In this document: positions 1-11,700 of the stretch, piece by piece
Layout: every line of letters starts with the position of its first letter
Numbering within the stretch: the first letter of the stretch is position 1
NCBI GenBank assembly: GCA_013399305.1
Contig: VXAI01000083.1
Coordinates: forward strand, 1,081,840 to 1,145,839
DNA length: 64,000 nt
Origin: Rostratula benghalensis
Lineage: Eukaryota; Chordata; Aves; Charadriiformes; Rostratulidae
Direction of reading: 5' to 3'
Program-made: the position numbers and the translations under genes
The notes under the pieces: model-generated
Seen by the model: only the letters and a program-made list of their open reading frames with translations
What the model was told of the DNA's origin: nothing
Database searches by the model: none

Positions 1-3000
1 AATGGAACAGTCCTCTTCAGCTCCCTGTGGGGAAACAACGTTTCTCCAAATACTGATGTGAGATCTTCTTGCTCAGAGCGTTATTGCAGCTGGGGCTGCA
101 AACGTAATCACAGGTGACCTACTAAGGAGGATACGGTTCTTCTACTCAACATTTTGGGCCTGTTTAAAGCTGTTAACCAGAGATCTGGGCAGCATAAAAG
201 CAGTAATTTTGAGTGCCCTGCCCGCTATCTGCAGTTTAAATGCTGGCCTGCTCTTTGCTTTTTAAATTGACTGTATTTTTTCCCTACCTTCTGAAGGAAC
301 GTTGTCTACAGATAATGTGGTATGTAAGGGCTGTGCAATCAGTCCTCTGCCTTTCCTGTAGGACAGGCAGACCTCACCTGCCCCGACTCATTCCAGGTGT
401 GCGACTCTGGTGCTTCTGAAGCCATGTAACTGTGGGCTGGGGAGGTGTGGAACCACCAACACAACTGTCTGGACCCTGTCCAAGGGGGGCTGTTTTCTCT
501 GGCTTAGAATCAGGTCTGTGGTACAGAATAAAGCAGGGGAAAAGTGGTTTTCAGCTCAGGGTCAGAAAGAGCTCTTGTCCATGGCAGGTCTCATGCTTGC
601 AGTGCAGCTGGAGGTGTAGGAGCACCTGTATTTAGAGAACAGCTTTGCTGGCTTAGCCTAAAGTAGCTGGGGGCGGTGGATCTGATGCCAGCAGGAGAGC
701 GCTCTGCGCGCGGCCACAGGGCTGCTCCGTGGAGCGCTCTGGGGAAATGTGGTGAGACTGGGAGCTGGAGTGGGACAACCGGGTGATGGCTGTAATTCTG
801 CCACCGGTCAGCAGGTGGTAAGTAGTACGTGTAGCTTAAGTGACAGCCGGTGTTGCAGGTGTCAGAGACGCACCAGGAGCACCTCTGAAAGTCGAATACA
901 GCCAGGGTTTCGTTAGCTTGAACGGGGGCACAGAAGTGTGAGTTCCACCCCGGTGCAGCATGGTCTGCCTTGCCTTTGGCACCTTTGCTGTTTGCATTTC
1001 AGCATTTTACAAATGCATTTCACATTCTTCAGCAGAGTGAGGGCCTTCTCTTCTCCGAGCAGCTTTTCCAAGTGGATGTCATTGTGTGAAAGGGGAAGGC
1101 TCTTGCTGGATCTAACTGTGGTACCTGCCACCACTCTGTCTCATCCCTGCACTCCTGGGTTAATGCTGCACAATAACTGACCACCAACATCCACCTCTGC
1201 ACCTCTCTTCCCTCTCCCATTTACGTTCAGGTAGGCTGTACTCTTAAAAAAAAAATATTAAAAAAAAAATAGAGAAAACATCATATTGATGTTTCTATGG
1301 ATAGTGTTGTGGTAAATCCCCTCCTTGGCCAGCAAGACCTGTGCGAGGAACTGGGACTTTGGTAAGCCTCGCTGCACTGAAATTTTGTCTTGTCTCTTGC
1401 CAAATGGGTACGGTGATGTTTTTGGGGGTAGAGTAAGATTGTATTCCTTTAAACAGGAAGTAGTACTGTACGTTTTTAGTAGGCTGTACCTCGTGTGTGT
1501 AGTATACTGTCACTGACAGGAACCGGGAAGCTCTCCCAGAGCCCTAGAGCCACGAATGTTCACTTCCCGGAAGAAACCAGAAATGTGATCCAGCAAGATC
1601 TATAGATCTATAGGGGCTGTAGCTTTTTTTTTTTTTTTTGGTTTGTACTCTGGTGTGGACTCGAAGCACAACTTGGCATTTGATACCGCACCCGACGCAT
1701 AAAGTCTGTAACATATTATGAATGTAAAATGCTGGGTGGGGAAAAAGAACTTGCCTTTTCTTCCCCGAAGGCAGACCTAAGGAAGGACGTTCTGAGAGGG
1801 GCTGGTGCAGCGGCTCCACCAGCAGCACAGATCTGCTGCTGGTGTCACCGGCTCACTCACAAAGGAAGGGTTAAACCAGCAGGCTGAGGAGGTACAGTTG
1901 ACCTTGTTTATTAAGCCAGAATTAATCAACTCAAAGGGTCACGTTTTCACTTCAGTGACTCTTCTGGTACAAGTTTTTGAAACTGATCCATAGTACTTGA
2001 AAATACATTCATTTACTGGTATTTTTTCCATTTTTATCAGCTTCTGTTTTGCTACAGAACATTTGCAAAACCAAACTTGTTCTTAGAGCACCAGCTGAAG
2101 CCTGTGCATGGCAGAGTGGCTTTTTTCCTTAGAAGCAATGGTCTGGCAAACAGGTTGGCAGCCACCAGTGCTGCAGGAGTCTGGCACTGCCACCTACTCC
2201 TCCTGCTTAATGCTTTATTTCCTTTTCTGGCAATTAACATTGAGAGCACTTTTGTTCTTGTCCTTCCTCTGTCTCCCTTTGAGAGTCCTAGCTCTTCCTC
2301 CTGAATACGTGGTTAAAGTATTATGGGCTTTCAGCTGTTTGTGCCGTGTGCTTGGATTCTAAGACGGTGAGTGTGTGTCATTTTAGGCAGTTGTTTTATT
2401 TGTAACTAATCACAGTGCTTGTCAGGTATCAGTTGGGGATTCTCATCACTTGGGCTGACCTTGCTTCGCTCACAGCACTGGGATCCAACTTCCTGCACTG
2501 ATTTTTTTCTCTCTCCTAAAAATCTTATTTCTTCGTTTTCTGGCTTCAGTACGGAATGTAAACCTTGTGAAATAACACCTAAGTTTACATTTCAGCCTGC
2601 AAGTTGGTAATGCTTTTATGCTGCTTCAAATATTTTTTTTTCTCTGTATAGATTTTAAGATTTATGGTAACATTTGTAAAACTTTAGTGGGTAACAGTCA
2701 ATGTTTAAAAAGGGGAAAAAAAAAAAAAAAGTAGAGTTATGTGAAGGAGGGGGGAAAAAAAAACCCAACCAAAAAAGCCAGCAAAAAGGACAAAAGGTAT
2801 CATCTTTGCTTCATGCTCCAGCAGTGCTTATAAAGAAATGCCTGCTTGCATCAAAGGCTGGTGTCAGATGGCTCCTAGGAGGTGCGGGTGCTTTGCCTGA
2901 AGGCGTTCCTGCTGCTTCCTGCGCTTGAACTTTGCTTGAGCTGCACCTCGGGCTAAATCCCCTGGGAAGCCTGGAGACAAACCAGTCCTCCAGTCTCCTC

Positions 3001-3079
3001 GCTCAGCTGGGGAAGGTGTGTGCTGCACCTTCCCTCTGTGAGGTATGAAGCACCAGGGATTCTTTAAAGTGACGGTGTT

Positions 3080-3105
3080 ATATATATGTATATATACATA
3101 TATAT
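3080..3105. repeat. 26-bp perfect AT-rich palindrome followed by poly-T
   Basis: The sequence ATATATATG-TATATATA-CATATATAT is its own reverse complement across all 26 positions and runs directly into a T homopolymer. It could extrude as a cruciform. No gene association is seen. Confidence 0.9.
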
Positions 3106-3749
3106 TTTTTTTTTTTCTCCTGCCTTTTTCTGGGGGATCCCAGGAGCCTCTAGGATGTGTGGAAGAGCAAAATTCCTCGTACCAGCACCTCTTGTCCTGG
3201 GCTGCTGCAAGGTGGGCTCCCCTGAGGAGGGGGCTGGGGTTTACAATACAGAGCTTGCGTGAGGAGGTACCTGAGGTAGGTGGGACCTGTTGTGCTGTTC
3301 GTGTGTGGGTGTTCTTCTGCAGAGCAGGTCCCTCCCCGCTGTGCTCACCAACAGGCTAAGCTACTCCAGTCGTTCCCAGCTGCGCTGCTGGAGCTGGAGC
3401 TTCCCTTTTGCTAGTAATGGACAAAACAGAAAAGGTTGTGTCATTTTATAAATTACTGCATCTGTCCAGGTTTTGGGGTGGGGTGTTTTTTTCCCCATCT
3501 AAAAGTAACTCACACGTGTTGTGAAAATGGGTTCCTTTAAAGATAAAACTCAATTAAATCTCAGGATCAGGTAACGGCAGACCCATCTGTGTGATTAGAA
3601 TTCGGCATTAGAATCGGGGTGGGTTTTTTTTTTTTTTTTTTCCCTTGCTTCGAAGCGGGTTTCTCTGCCTGGTGGCTTGGAGCAGGCAGGGAAACCCTCA
3701 CCGAGTGGAAGGCTTAAGTGCCAGAGCCATTCCGGGCTCAGGCAGCCCC

Positions 3750-3829
3750 GTGTGGGACCCCCCCGTGTGGGACCCCCCCGTGTGGGACCCCCCCGTGTGG
3801 GACCCCCCCGTGTGGGACCCCCCCGTGTG
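3750..3829. repeat. 15-bp GC-rich minisatellite, five full units
   Basis: Five identical tandem copies of GTGTGGGACCCCCCC followed by a partial sixth (GTGTG). As the unit is a multiple of three all frames stay open (for example VWDPP repeats), but there is no sign that it is translated. Confidence 0.95.
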
Positions 3830-5356
3830 CTACCTCTGCCCCTGGGCCCGAACAGCCCCGCTGCAGCCGAACCCCCTTCTCCTCTCCCAGGAATGCTGGG
3901 GCTGTGGGCTCTGTGCCATTAACTGCCAAGTCACCCCAAATTTCCCCACGGTGATGGGTTGATCACATCCAGCTGCTCTGTAGATAAATGGGTGTCTGTA
4001 AGGATCTGGCACGCGAGCACCAGCGCCCAGGTTCGGGTAAGGGCGCGCCACTCGGAGCAGTGTTGTTTGTTTAATCCCCATTTCTCACCGCCCCTTGACT
4101 GAAGAGGGAAGGAAGCATTTTCCTGTGACTGTCACAGAGGGTTCTGCTGGCAAGGTCCGGGGTGTCTGACATTTGGTTCCGTTTAATGCCGCCCTTCAGG
4201 CTCTTGATACCGAGCGGGTTTTTACAAAAAGCTTTGGATTCTCCGTTTTACCCTCAGACGTTCTGTCTGTCTTTGTTACGAACCCTTTCTGTACCTTTCA
4301 CTAAGGTTTTCCAAGTGTTTGTATGGTTTCTACAGCTGAATATCCTGTACATTCTGCTTTGTCATTTTCTATTCTGGTTTATACTGGGGAGCCTGCGTGC
4401 TTTATACGGTGCTGCCGGCAAGGTTCGCATTAAAACCATTTTTGGCTAATTTATTGTATTTGTGAATGGTTATTTCAGACAGCTTAGCCTATGCTCAGGC
4501 CAAACATTCTCTTGGAAGCTTTACACAACTTTAGTTAATTGAAATTACTGCTTGGAGTGGGGAAGTTTTATCTGTTATCAAAATAAACCAAAAAAAGGAT
4601 TCAGGAACTGCTTCCCTGTGTCTTAGGAGGTGTTGCGTGGGGCAACCCAGGCCTTCACATCCCGCTCCTCTGCGGAGCGATGGGGAACGTCTGTAATCCT
4701 GCACCTTTCTGCAGTGCAGGTATAGTTAAAAATAAATAATAATAATGGACTATGTTGGTTTTCTATATATGTTTTCCCAGAGTTATGGTAAGGTATAGCC
4801 AGTCTAAGTGTCCGATGTTGAGTAAAGCCCAAGGCAGAATTTGGCAGCAGATTTAGGTTTCATCCCATCAATGCAGTAACCAGTGAGCATTTTGGAAAGG
4901 TGCCGAGCCACGAGGGCCGTGTTTGCCTTTTGACTTGAAGGCCTATTGCTCTGTGAACAGAGCTCGGAATTGAGTTCAGCTTTTTGCCACAGCTTTCCTT
5001 TCTTTAAAGGGGTTTGCCTCGTGTGTAGGGGTCCTGCAGGCCCTGCTGCTCCCACCCCCGTTTCCCAGGGCGCAGGCACTGCCATAGGAACCTTCTTTAT
5101 TCGGCACCGCCGAGCAAGACAACCGTGGACGTTGTACTGTTTGAAAAATAATCAGTACAGAGCAAAACTCAGAGAGTTTTAGCTTTAGTTCTTGGCCACC
5201 ACCCCAAACACTGAAAATTCTGCCAAAAATTCAGCTCAGCTGCTCTGAATGAGGCCGAGTTCCCAGTGTGCCCATGGGTTGGGAGCATTAGGAATGGCTG
5301 TGCCGGGGTGAGCGTTACCGCTAGAGATGAAGCACACGCCTCTGATTTTGGTTGTT

Positions 5357-5362
5357 TTTATT
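5357..5362 (-). terminator. Candidate polyadenylation signal for UPRT
   Basis: AATAAA on the minus strand about 320 bases downstream of the UPRT stop codon. A second AATAAA on the same strand lies near 5102-5097. Which is used cannot be told from sequence. Confidence 0.4.
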
Positions 5363-5683
5363 TCGCTCTCCCAAGCAGCCACAAGACAGGCCCTAGAAGA
5401 ATAAATAAGTTAAAGCAGAGAATGCAGCAATTTGTACAACCCACTGTTGAGAGGCTTGACTCTGCAAGGAGCGTGCTGTTACTGTCCCTGATTCAGGGCT
5501 TGGGCAGTAACTGCCCACAACTCACCTAACTCAAGTATTTCCCCCTTTGGCAAAAAAGATTGTTTTTAAAACATGCCTGCAACCAACTCAACAATAATAA
5601 AATGTAGGAAAAAAAAAAAAAAAAGCCACCAAAATAAAACCTCTTGTAGTATCCTATAGTCATTTGCATTTGTTCCGAGTGTG

Positions 5684-5790
5684 TCAGTCTGTTCCAAAAT
5701 ACTTCTGTCCAAAATGTGTTGGGGCAACAGGATGAACTTCTGTAGTTAAAATTGTGATCTCCGGGAACTCCTGGATGATGGATTTGGCAC
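5684..5790 (-). CDS. UPRT: UPRT exon 7 (C-terminus and stop)
   Basis: A 107-bp coding part with acceptor TCTCAAAAG. It encodes [20 protein letters not shown] then [14 protein letters not shown] and TGA at 5686-5684. The C-terminus equals the human one as recalled, including the absence of the bacterial GDAGDR uracil hood. Confidence 0.95.
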
Positions 5791-8700
5791 CTTTTGAGAG
5801 AAAGGGCAAAGGCAACGATGACTACAGCACTGCAGCTGCATTTCAGCACCACCACATGTTACACCATCATTCCATAGGCAAGTCGGGCTCTTTTCGTCCA
5901 TCTCCATGTTTCTGCCTGAGCTGACTGTCTATGAGGAAGAACTTCCTGACTTTAGTGGGTTGCTTTTTTTTTTTTTTTGAGCTTTCTTAGTTGGATTTTT
6001 TCTTTCTCTACCATACTCACATACTCCCAATCGAATCACCAAAGCTACAGGCTGCTAGGAATAACTGCAGTTCAGTTGGCTTTTTTGATAGTGATTTCTG
6101 CCACCGCCAATTTTTCAAACAATGCACAAGATCCATTGTTCCAACTTCACACAAAGATGCGTTCCTTTTTTTTTTTTGGCTCCCCTTTTACAAGTTAGGA
6201 TCTTTACCCTGCAGCCAGGACAGTTCTGTAGCTTCATTCACCCAACGCTCCTTACAGGACTGCCCTTCTTTTGGTGACGGAACAACCCAACACCACCCCT
6301 GGGCTGCTGCCACCTGGACAGTGACAGCCGGGCTGGCATGGCTTTGTCTGCCACTGCAGCATTCTCTGCACCTGCCAGCACTGCCACGTCCCAATTTTAG
6401 GGGCAATTCACCACTTGCAGTTTTGCTGTGGGGTGTAGCAGGCCTTTTCCTCTCTGCTGGCTCACTCCACTGCCCGCAGCAAACACACTGCTGTTCACAC
6501 TCACTTTGGGAATTCACCCTCCCTTCTGAGCAAAGCGCTGCAGCTCTTGGTATTTGCAAAGGAACAGCTCTTCACCGCTGTCCCAGGTGTGTGACTGAGG
6601 CAACTCTGCCCCACTGGACTGTCCTGGGGTCACTCTTCAGTCCCCCTCAACTTACCATGAGGTGTGGAGAAGAGGCTCAGCAGGATAATGACACTTGGTT
6701 GTACGCCATGTTCCACAAGAACTTTGACAGCCTCGATGACAGTATTCCCAGTACCTAAAAGGGGGGAAAAAACAGAGATGTTTGTATTTTTTTCTTCCTG
6801 TGGTAGAAGAACTTCTTCTAGGCCATCACTGACATTGGTGTGGGGCTGAATGATGAGACTGTTCTTTCCCATTGGAAAACTCTCACCTCTGCACCTATTA
6901 ATTGTAGAAACCTTTGGTCTCTTGATGGAGGAACTTCCTCTCTACTCTGAAACAGCCCACTCTGGCACGTTTTAAGCACTGAAGTTGGTGGATTTTATTA
7001 AAGTCCTGAGGCAAGAAAGCTCATCTAAAATAGTAAAATGGCAATTAGGACTTCCATGCGTAGAATCAGAATTAAATCTTAGAATGGAAAAGTTACTTCA
7101 TTCTGACAAACTCCTCACCATGTTTACCAGTTGGGGTTTTTTGGGTAGTATGAACTGTATTTGATTTTAAAATATTTTACTTCTAGGATTATAATATGAA
7201 TCCCAAAATGTCTTTTAATAGCATGAGAAAACTCCTGTTTAAGTCGTTTCTCATGGCAAAAATGAAAAAAAAAAAAAATACCCTAAATTTCTACCAGGCC
7301 TTAATGCTTTAACCTTTCTCACAAAAGGCAGCATGCCCAAAGGACTTGCTCTGCATTCATGTTGGTGAGGGCTGACTAATTCCAGCAATTGTCACCCAAA
7401 CCAAGCAAAAAACCTCATCAAAGCCCCTGAAACTTGGAAGTTTTCCTCCAAACGCAGCGTGCTGACTGTTCAGCTCAGTGTAACTCTACATAATGAGGTA
7501 AGACACTTACTGAGTATTGGGTACATAAGAAGAACTTTTCTCCTGTAAATGTCTGGTGGAAACTTTGCATAGTATACTTTTGCTCTCTGAGTCTCTTCAT
7601 CACTCTGTATCAGGATTTTTCCTATGCGGATTGATCTGCAGCAGTCCCTTAAACCTTGTTCCATTGCCTCTCCTCAAAAAGAGCAGCAGAAAACAAGAAT
7701 AAATTATTACACGCTAAGAAATAGCACAACTGCAAGATGCTACAATCAATACTCTACTGGTGAAGAGTTCCAAAAGGGAGATTTTTATTTTTTTTCCTCA
7801 GTTCTGAGAGTTAAAAGCACTTGAAGTTCTTTTTCTTTTTTTCCTCTGCTTAGACAGAAAAACGAGTCTATTCAGTGTTATGTAGCTCCTGGGTATGAGT
7901 GTTTCCATACAGCTCTCAAAGGTGAGAGCTGGAAAGGTCAAGGCCATCCCAAGCTGGAGTTTGGAGCCCATCTTTGAGCTCTGCCTAGAGACACCCCGGT
8001 GCAGAATGCAGCCCAGGAGGCTGTGGAGCCACTGGATTTTACATGGCAGATACAAAGGCTTCTGTAGCATTGGGCAAAATAACAGAGACTCCACCACCAC
8101 CAAGCGAGTCTTGTTTGGAGCTGTCTCTGAGCAGCAGCAAACAAGGCCAGCTGGTCTGGCCTCTCACAGGTAGCCGTTACTAGAGAAGAGGCCAGATGAA
8201 ATCTGCTGTGGCTATTTGTCTCCTAAAAATGTAATGAAAGCTTTTACTTCAATTTCTGTGGTCAAGAAAGAACAACAACTGGCAGGTTTGGGTAAAGCTT
8301 TGCTGTACAGAAGTGTGGTAGCACACGTTTGAAAAGAAGTTGGCTACAGGTTTCCAAACTGTTTAACTGGTACTCATTCGACAACCAGAAACCGCCTACC
8401 GCTTCTCATGATGCTGACTCCACAGTTTCCCTTTTCAAATCTGACTCCTTCATACTTGTGTCCTGTGGGAAGAAAGGAACCAGGAATCAGCAGCAGTGAT
8501 TGCTCCTTCTGCCCCACCTTCAGGCCCCTTCGGAGGACACTGTTTTACGTGACCTTGGTGTGAATGGAACCAAAGAGCCCTGAATATGCAAGGGACAACA
8601 CGGAGCTCCACGTCTCTCAGCGGGTGGCAGGAACCAATCTGCACACCATACCCTGCAGCCCTCAGACAAGCAGTGGGAACAGAGCCAAAACCATAACTGG

Positions 8701-11700
8701 TAAAGAACTGGTGCTCTTTCTCACAGGTCCCAACAGGTAAGAAGTGATCCTTTCCAAGTACGTGTTTTATAATACCAATATTCTTTGCTTGGTTTCAGTG
8801 AAGGATGCTACACAAAATAAACAGTAAAATAAACAGTACTGTGAGCTCAGGTCTCTTGCTAATTCAATGGTAAAGACCAGCACAGCAAGACTGTCCCAGT
8901 CATAGTTCTTCAGATCTAACCCCAGAAGCTGGTGACGAGTTTGCCCAGCACCACTGCTGGGAAGAACATACACTGGTGAATTTTTGTTACAGTTTTGCAA
9001 GACCAGTTCAAATCTTAGTAAAACGACAAGTCTATGACTGTATGTTCTGCTCAATTGTGTTGCTACGCCCCTCCTATAGCTTTTTAAATACCAGGAGGGA
9101 CCTTAACTCTTCCCTGAACGTTAAACTATTTGAGCCTCAGGCCCCCTGGGGAAGTGGTCAGGGCACCAAGCCTGGCAGAGTTGAAGGAGCATCTGGAGGA
9201 TGCTCTTAGTCACATGGCTCAGTTTTAGGTAGTCCTGCAAGGAGCAGGGAGCTGGACTCGATGATCCTTATGGGCCCCTTGCAACTCGAGATACTCTGTG
9301 ATTCTTGTATTTTTTTTTTTTTTTTTGTATCTGTTAAGCTTCCACTTCCAGTCGTACCTAGGGAAGGTGTGATTTCCCACATACCTGTTGGAGTGGTCAC
9401 GGTACATTCTGTGTAGGGCAGTTGATTCAGTCCCTCTTCAACCACAAGTCTGATCTGTAGAATGAAAAACATTGGCCAGTTTAAAGGGATTTGTTATCTA
9501 TGGAGATAAGACACTAAATGTTAGTATTTTTTATAAGTACTAGGGAAATACATGACAGCTTGAAGGGTCTAAAAGGGTCTCTTTTAGGGACTGACTTTTG
9601 AGACCTTTCGGGGGTGATGCCTATGTTTTTTCTACAAATCAAATAAAGGCATTACTCAAAGAAAGTAGGGGAAGGGGAGGGGTTCATCAGCAATCATAAA
9701 ACTGTCTTTACTTGTATCTGGCAGGCACAGGCATCACAGACAAATTTTTTTCAACAACTGAGTAAAGCATCAGCATAGCTTCATTTTGCTGACAGAAAAT
9801 ACTAGTGAGAAAAAGAAACTCCATCCTCTCTCACTTCCCCATCAGCTCAGCTCTGAGGTCTATTTTCACATCCGTATTTCTATGACTAAACTGCAGCGCG
9901 GCTGCCAGAAGAGCCACAGGAGCTGCAGCAATGTAAATGTACTACCCAGTGCACAAAGACAGGTCAGCAGACCCAGAAATATGTTTATCACCTTCTTCTG
10001 GCCGTGGTGGTGATGGGACACTTTGCCAAGCACCTGTGCTTTCATGTGGTACAGCTGGCCTGTACAGGCAGGGACATCTCCACTGGAGGTGCAGCTAGCA
10101 AGCCACACATCCACCAGCGGGCAGCAAACCTCCAGCTCTCGCAGGATGCTGGCCCTGCAGCTGTACCCCAGGGCAAAGTTACCAAACTTACTCATCTGAA
10201 CCCAGAATGATCACCCACGAAAGCTGCTCTGGGTATCCCGGATGTAAAAATTTTCTCTGCTAGTGAGTGAAAGAGTCATGGGCCCCAGCTGCTCAAGGAA
10301 AGCTACTGCCAAGCCAAAGAGGAAACCCATTAAGCAAAGGTCACCGTACAATGGCAGAAATTAGGTGATTGCTCTTGGGACTGTGCAAGTACACTGCTCC
10401 CTTCGGGCATTTCTTATGCCAGAAACAGGGCAGAGCAGACTGGAAGATTTTTTTTTTTCTGTTCTTCCATTCCGCCCCAGTTCCCAGCACTCTACCAGGA
10501 ATTAGAAACGGTCCCTTAAATTTACAATCCCTCCTTGGAAGATATTTTTAGTTATTTTAGTGCTGGTACAAGGGCTGGAACTTAACTCACTGCCTGGAAG
10601 CTGCAGTTTCTAGCAATGAAGGGGGAAAAATCAGTGCTTCCCTCAGAATGGCACAGGACCTCCAAGTGAAGTGAGAAGGTCGGTGGAAGAGGTCCTTCAC
10701 ACTAATTAACAACAGTAAGGTACAGTCAAGACTGTTAAGGGGTTTCCTGTCAGTACTGGAATAGCCATGGTTTCTCTCTTTTTTAAAATACAGATTAGGA
10801 ATGTAGTGCTGCTTTTTATTCGCAGAAGTTGGCAGGAATGAATGCTCCTTAAAGGGTGCAACGTGATGGGAACCTAATACAAGGTAAGATGGGAATGTTA
10901 GCCAGAAACCCTTCCTGTGAAAGGAGTACTGGTGGGGTAGGGGCCTGATCCCTGGACTGCAGACCTCTACCCTGTACAGGTGTGGGGTTGCTGGTGTCGC
11001 CCTTTGTGGCCTTCCTGAATCTCATCTGCACATTTAAGCATGTGAAGAACACAAAAGTACAAAACCCAGGAAGAAGGACACAGTTGAGCTAGTCCTTTAC
11101 AGGTGGTGAATGTTTCCTGGGCTGTTCCTGCTTGTCCAATGAACTCTAAAGGACATGTGTCCATTTAAATGGTACCAGCTGAGAACTGCTGGCGCAGAAT
11201 GAAGTTGGGGCTGGAACTTTCTCCCCTGTCCATTATGAAGTTCTACTGGTAAGGAAGGCACTCCAGTCAGTCACTTGATCTATGAGTTAGGAGTGATGGG
11301 ATTTGGTGCCTTGAGCAGTTCTTGGTGAACGAGAATACAAGAAACATCCTCAAAGAAGGGAAAAGAAGGGGGAAAGTGGAAATGCTGCAAATATAAAAAG
11401 CACTGCAGTCAAAATCTTAGGTTCTGGCCATATCTAAACCCTGGGCAAACCTGGATCAGGCAGGGATTAAGATTGGTTTTATCACAGGAAACCTGCCTGC
11501 TGTGCAAATGGTGCTGGTAAGTGAATGGCCTCTGGACTCATCTTGGCTAGAGGAGGAGGAAAGACAGACTTTCTATGCCAACAAATGCAGATTCGCAAAC
11601 AGCAAACTCCCTTATGAACAGAAGGGAGTATATGTGTGGGCGTGAGTACTTGGTTTTCTTTAAGTATGCAATTTAAAGGAGATAAATGTTGCATTCCCAA

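Larger units (their letters stand above)
1..5683. other. Sequence 3' of UPRT, no recognised exon
   Basis: No coding exon was recognised on either strand. The stretch holds A and T homopolymers (around 1627, 2715, 3628), an AT palindrome and a 15-bp minisatellite. Plus-strand polyadenylation-like hexamers occur at 4429-4434 (ATTAAA) and 4582-4587 (AATAAA). In human the gene tail-to-tail with UPRT is ZDHHC15, so part of this could be a long 3' UTR of that gene arriving from the left; this is inference only. Confidence 0.5.

Noticed and set aside
3750..3829. Direct repeats considered as a CRISPR array
   Set aside because: The units are contiguous with no spacers and the context is a vertebrate genome. 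It is a minisatellite.
5991..6758. 255-codon plus-strand open frame
   Set aside because: It is antisense to UPRT exon 6 and intron 6, has no recognisable domain, and arises from the bias imposed by the real exon and low stop density.
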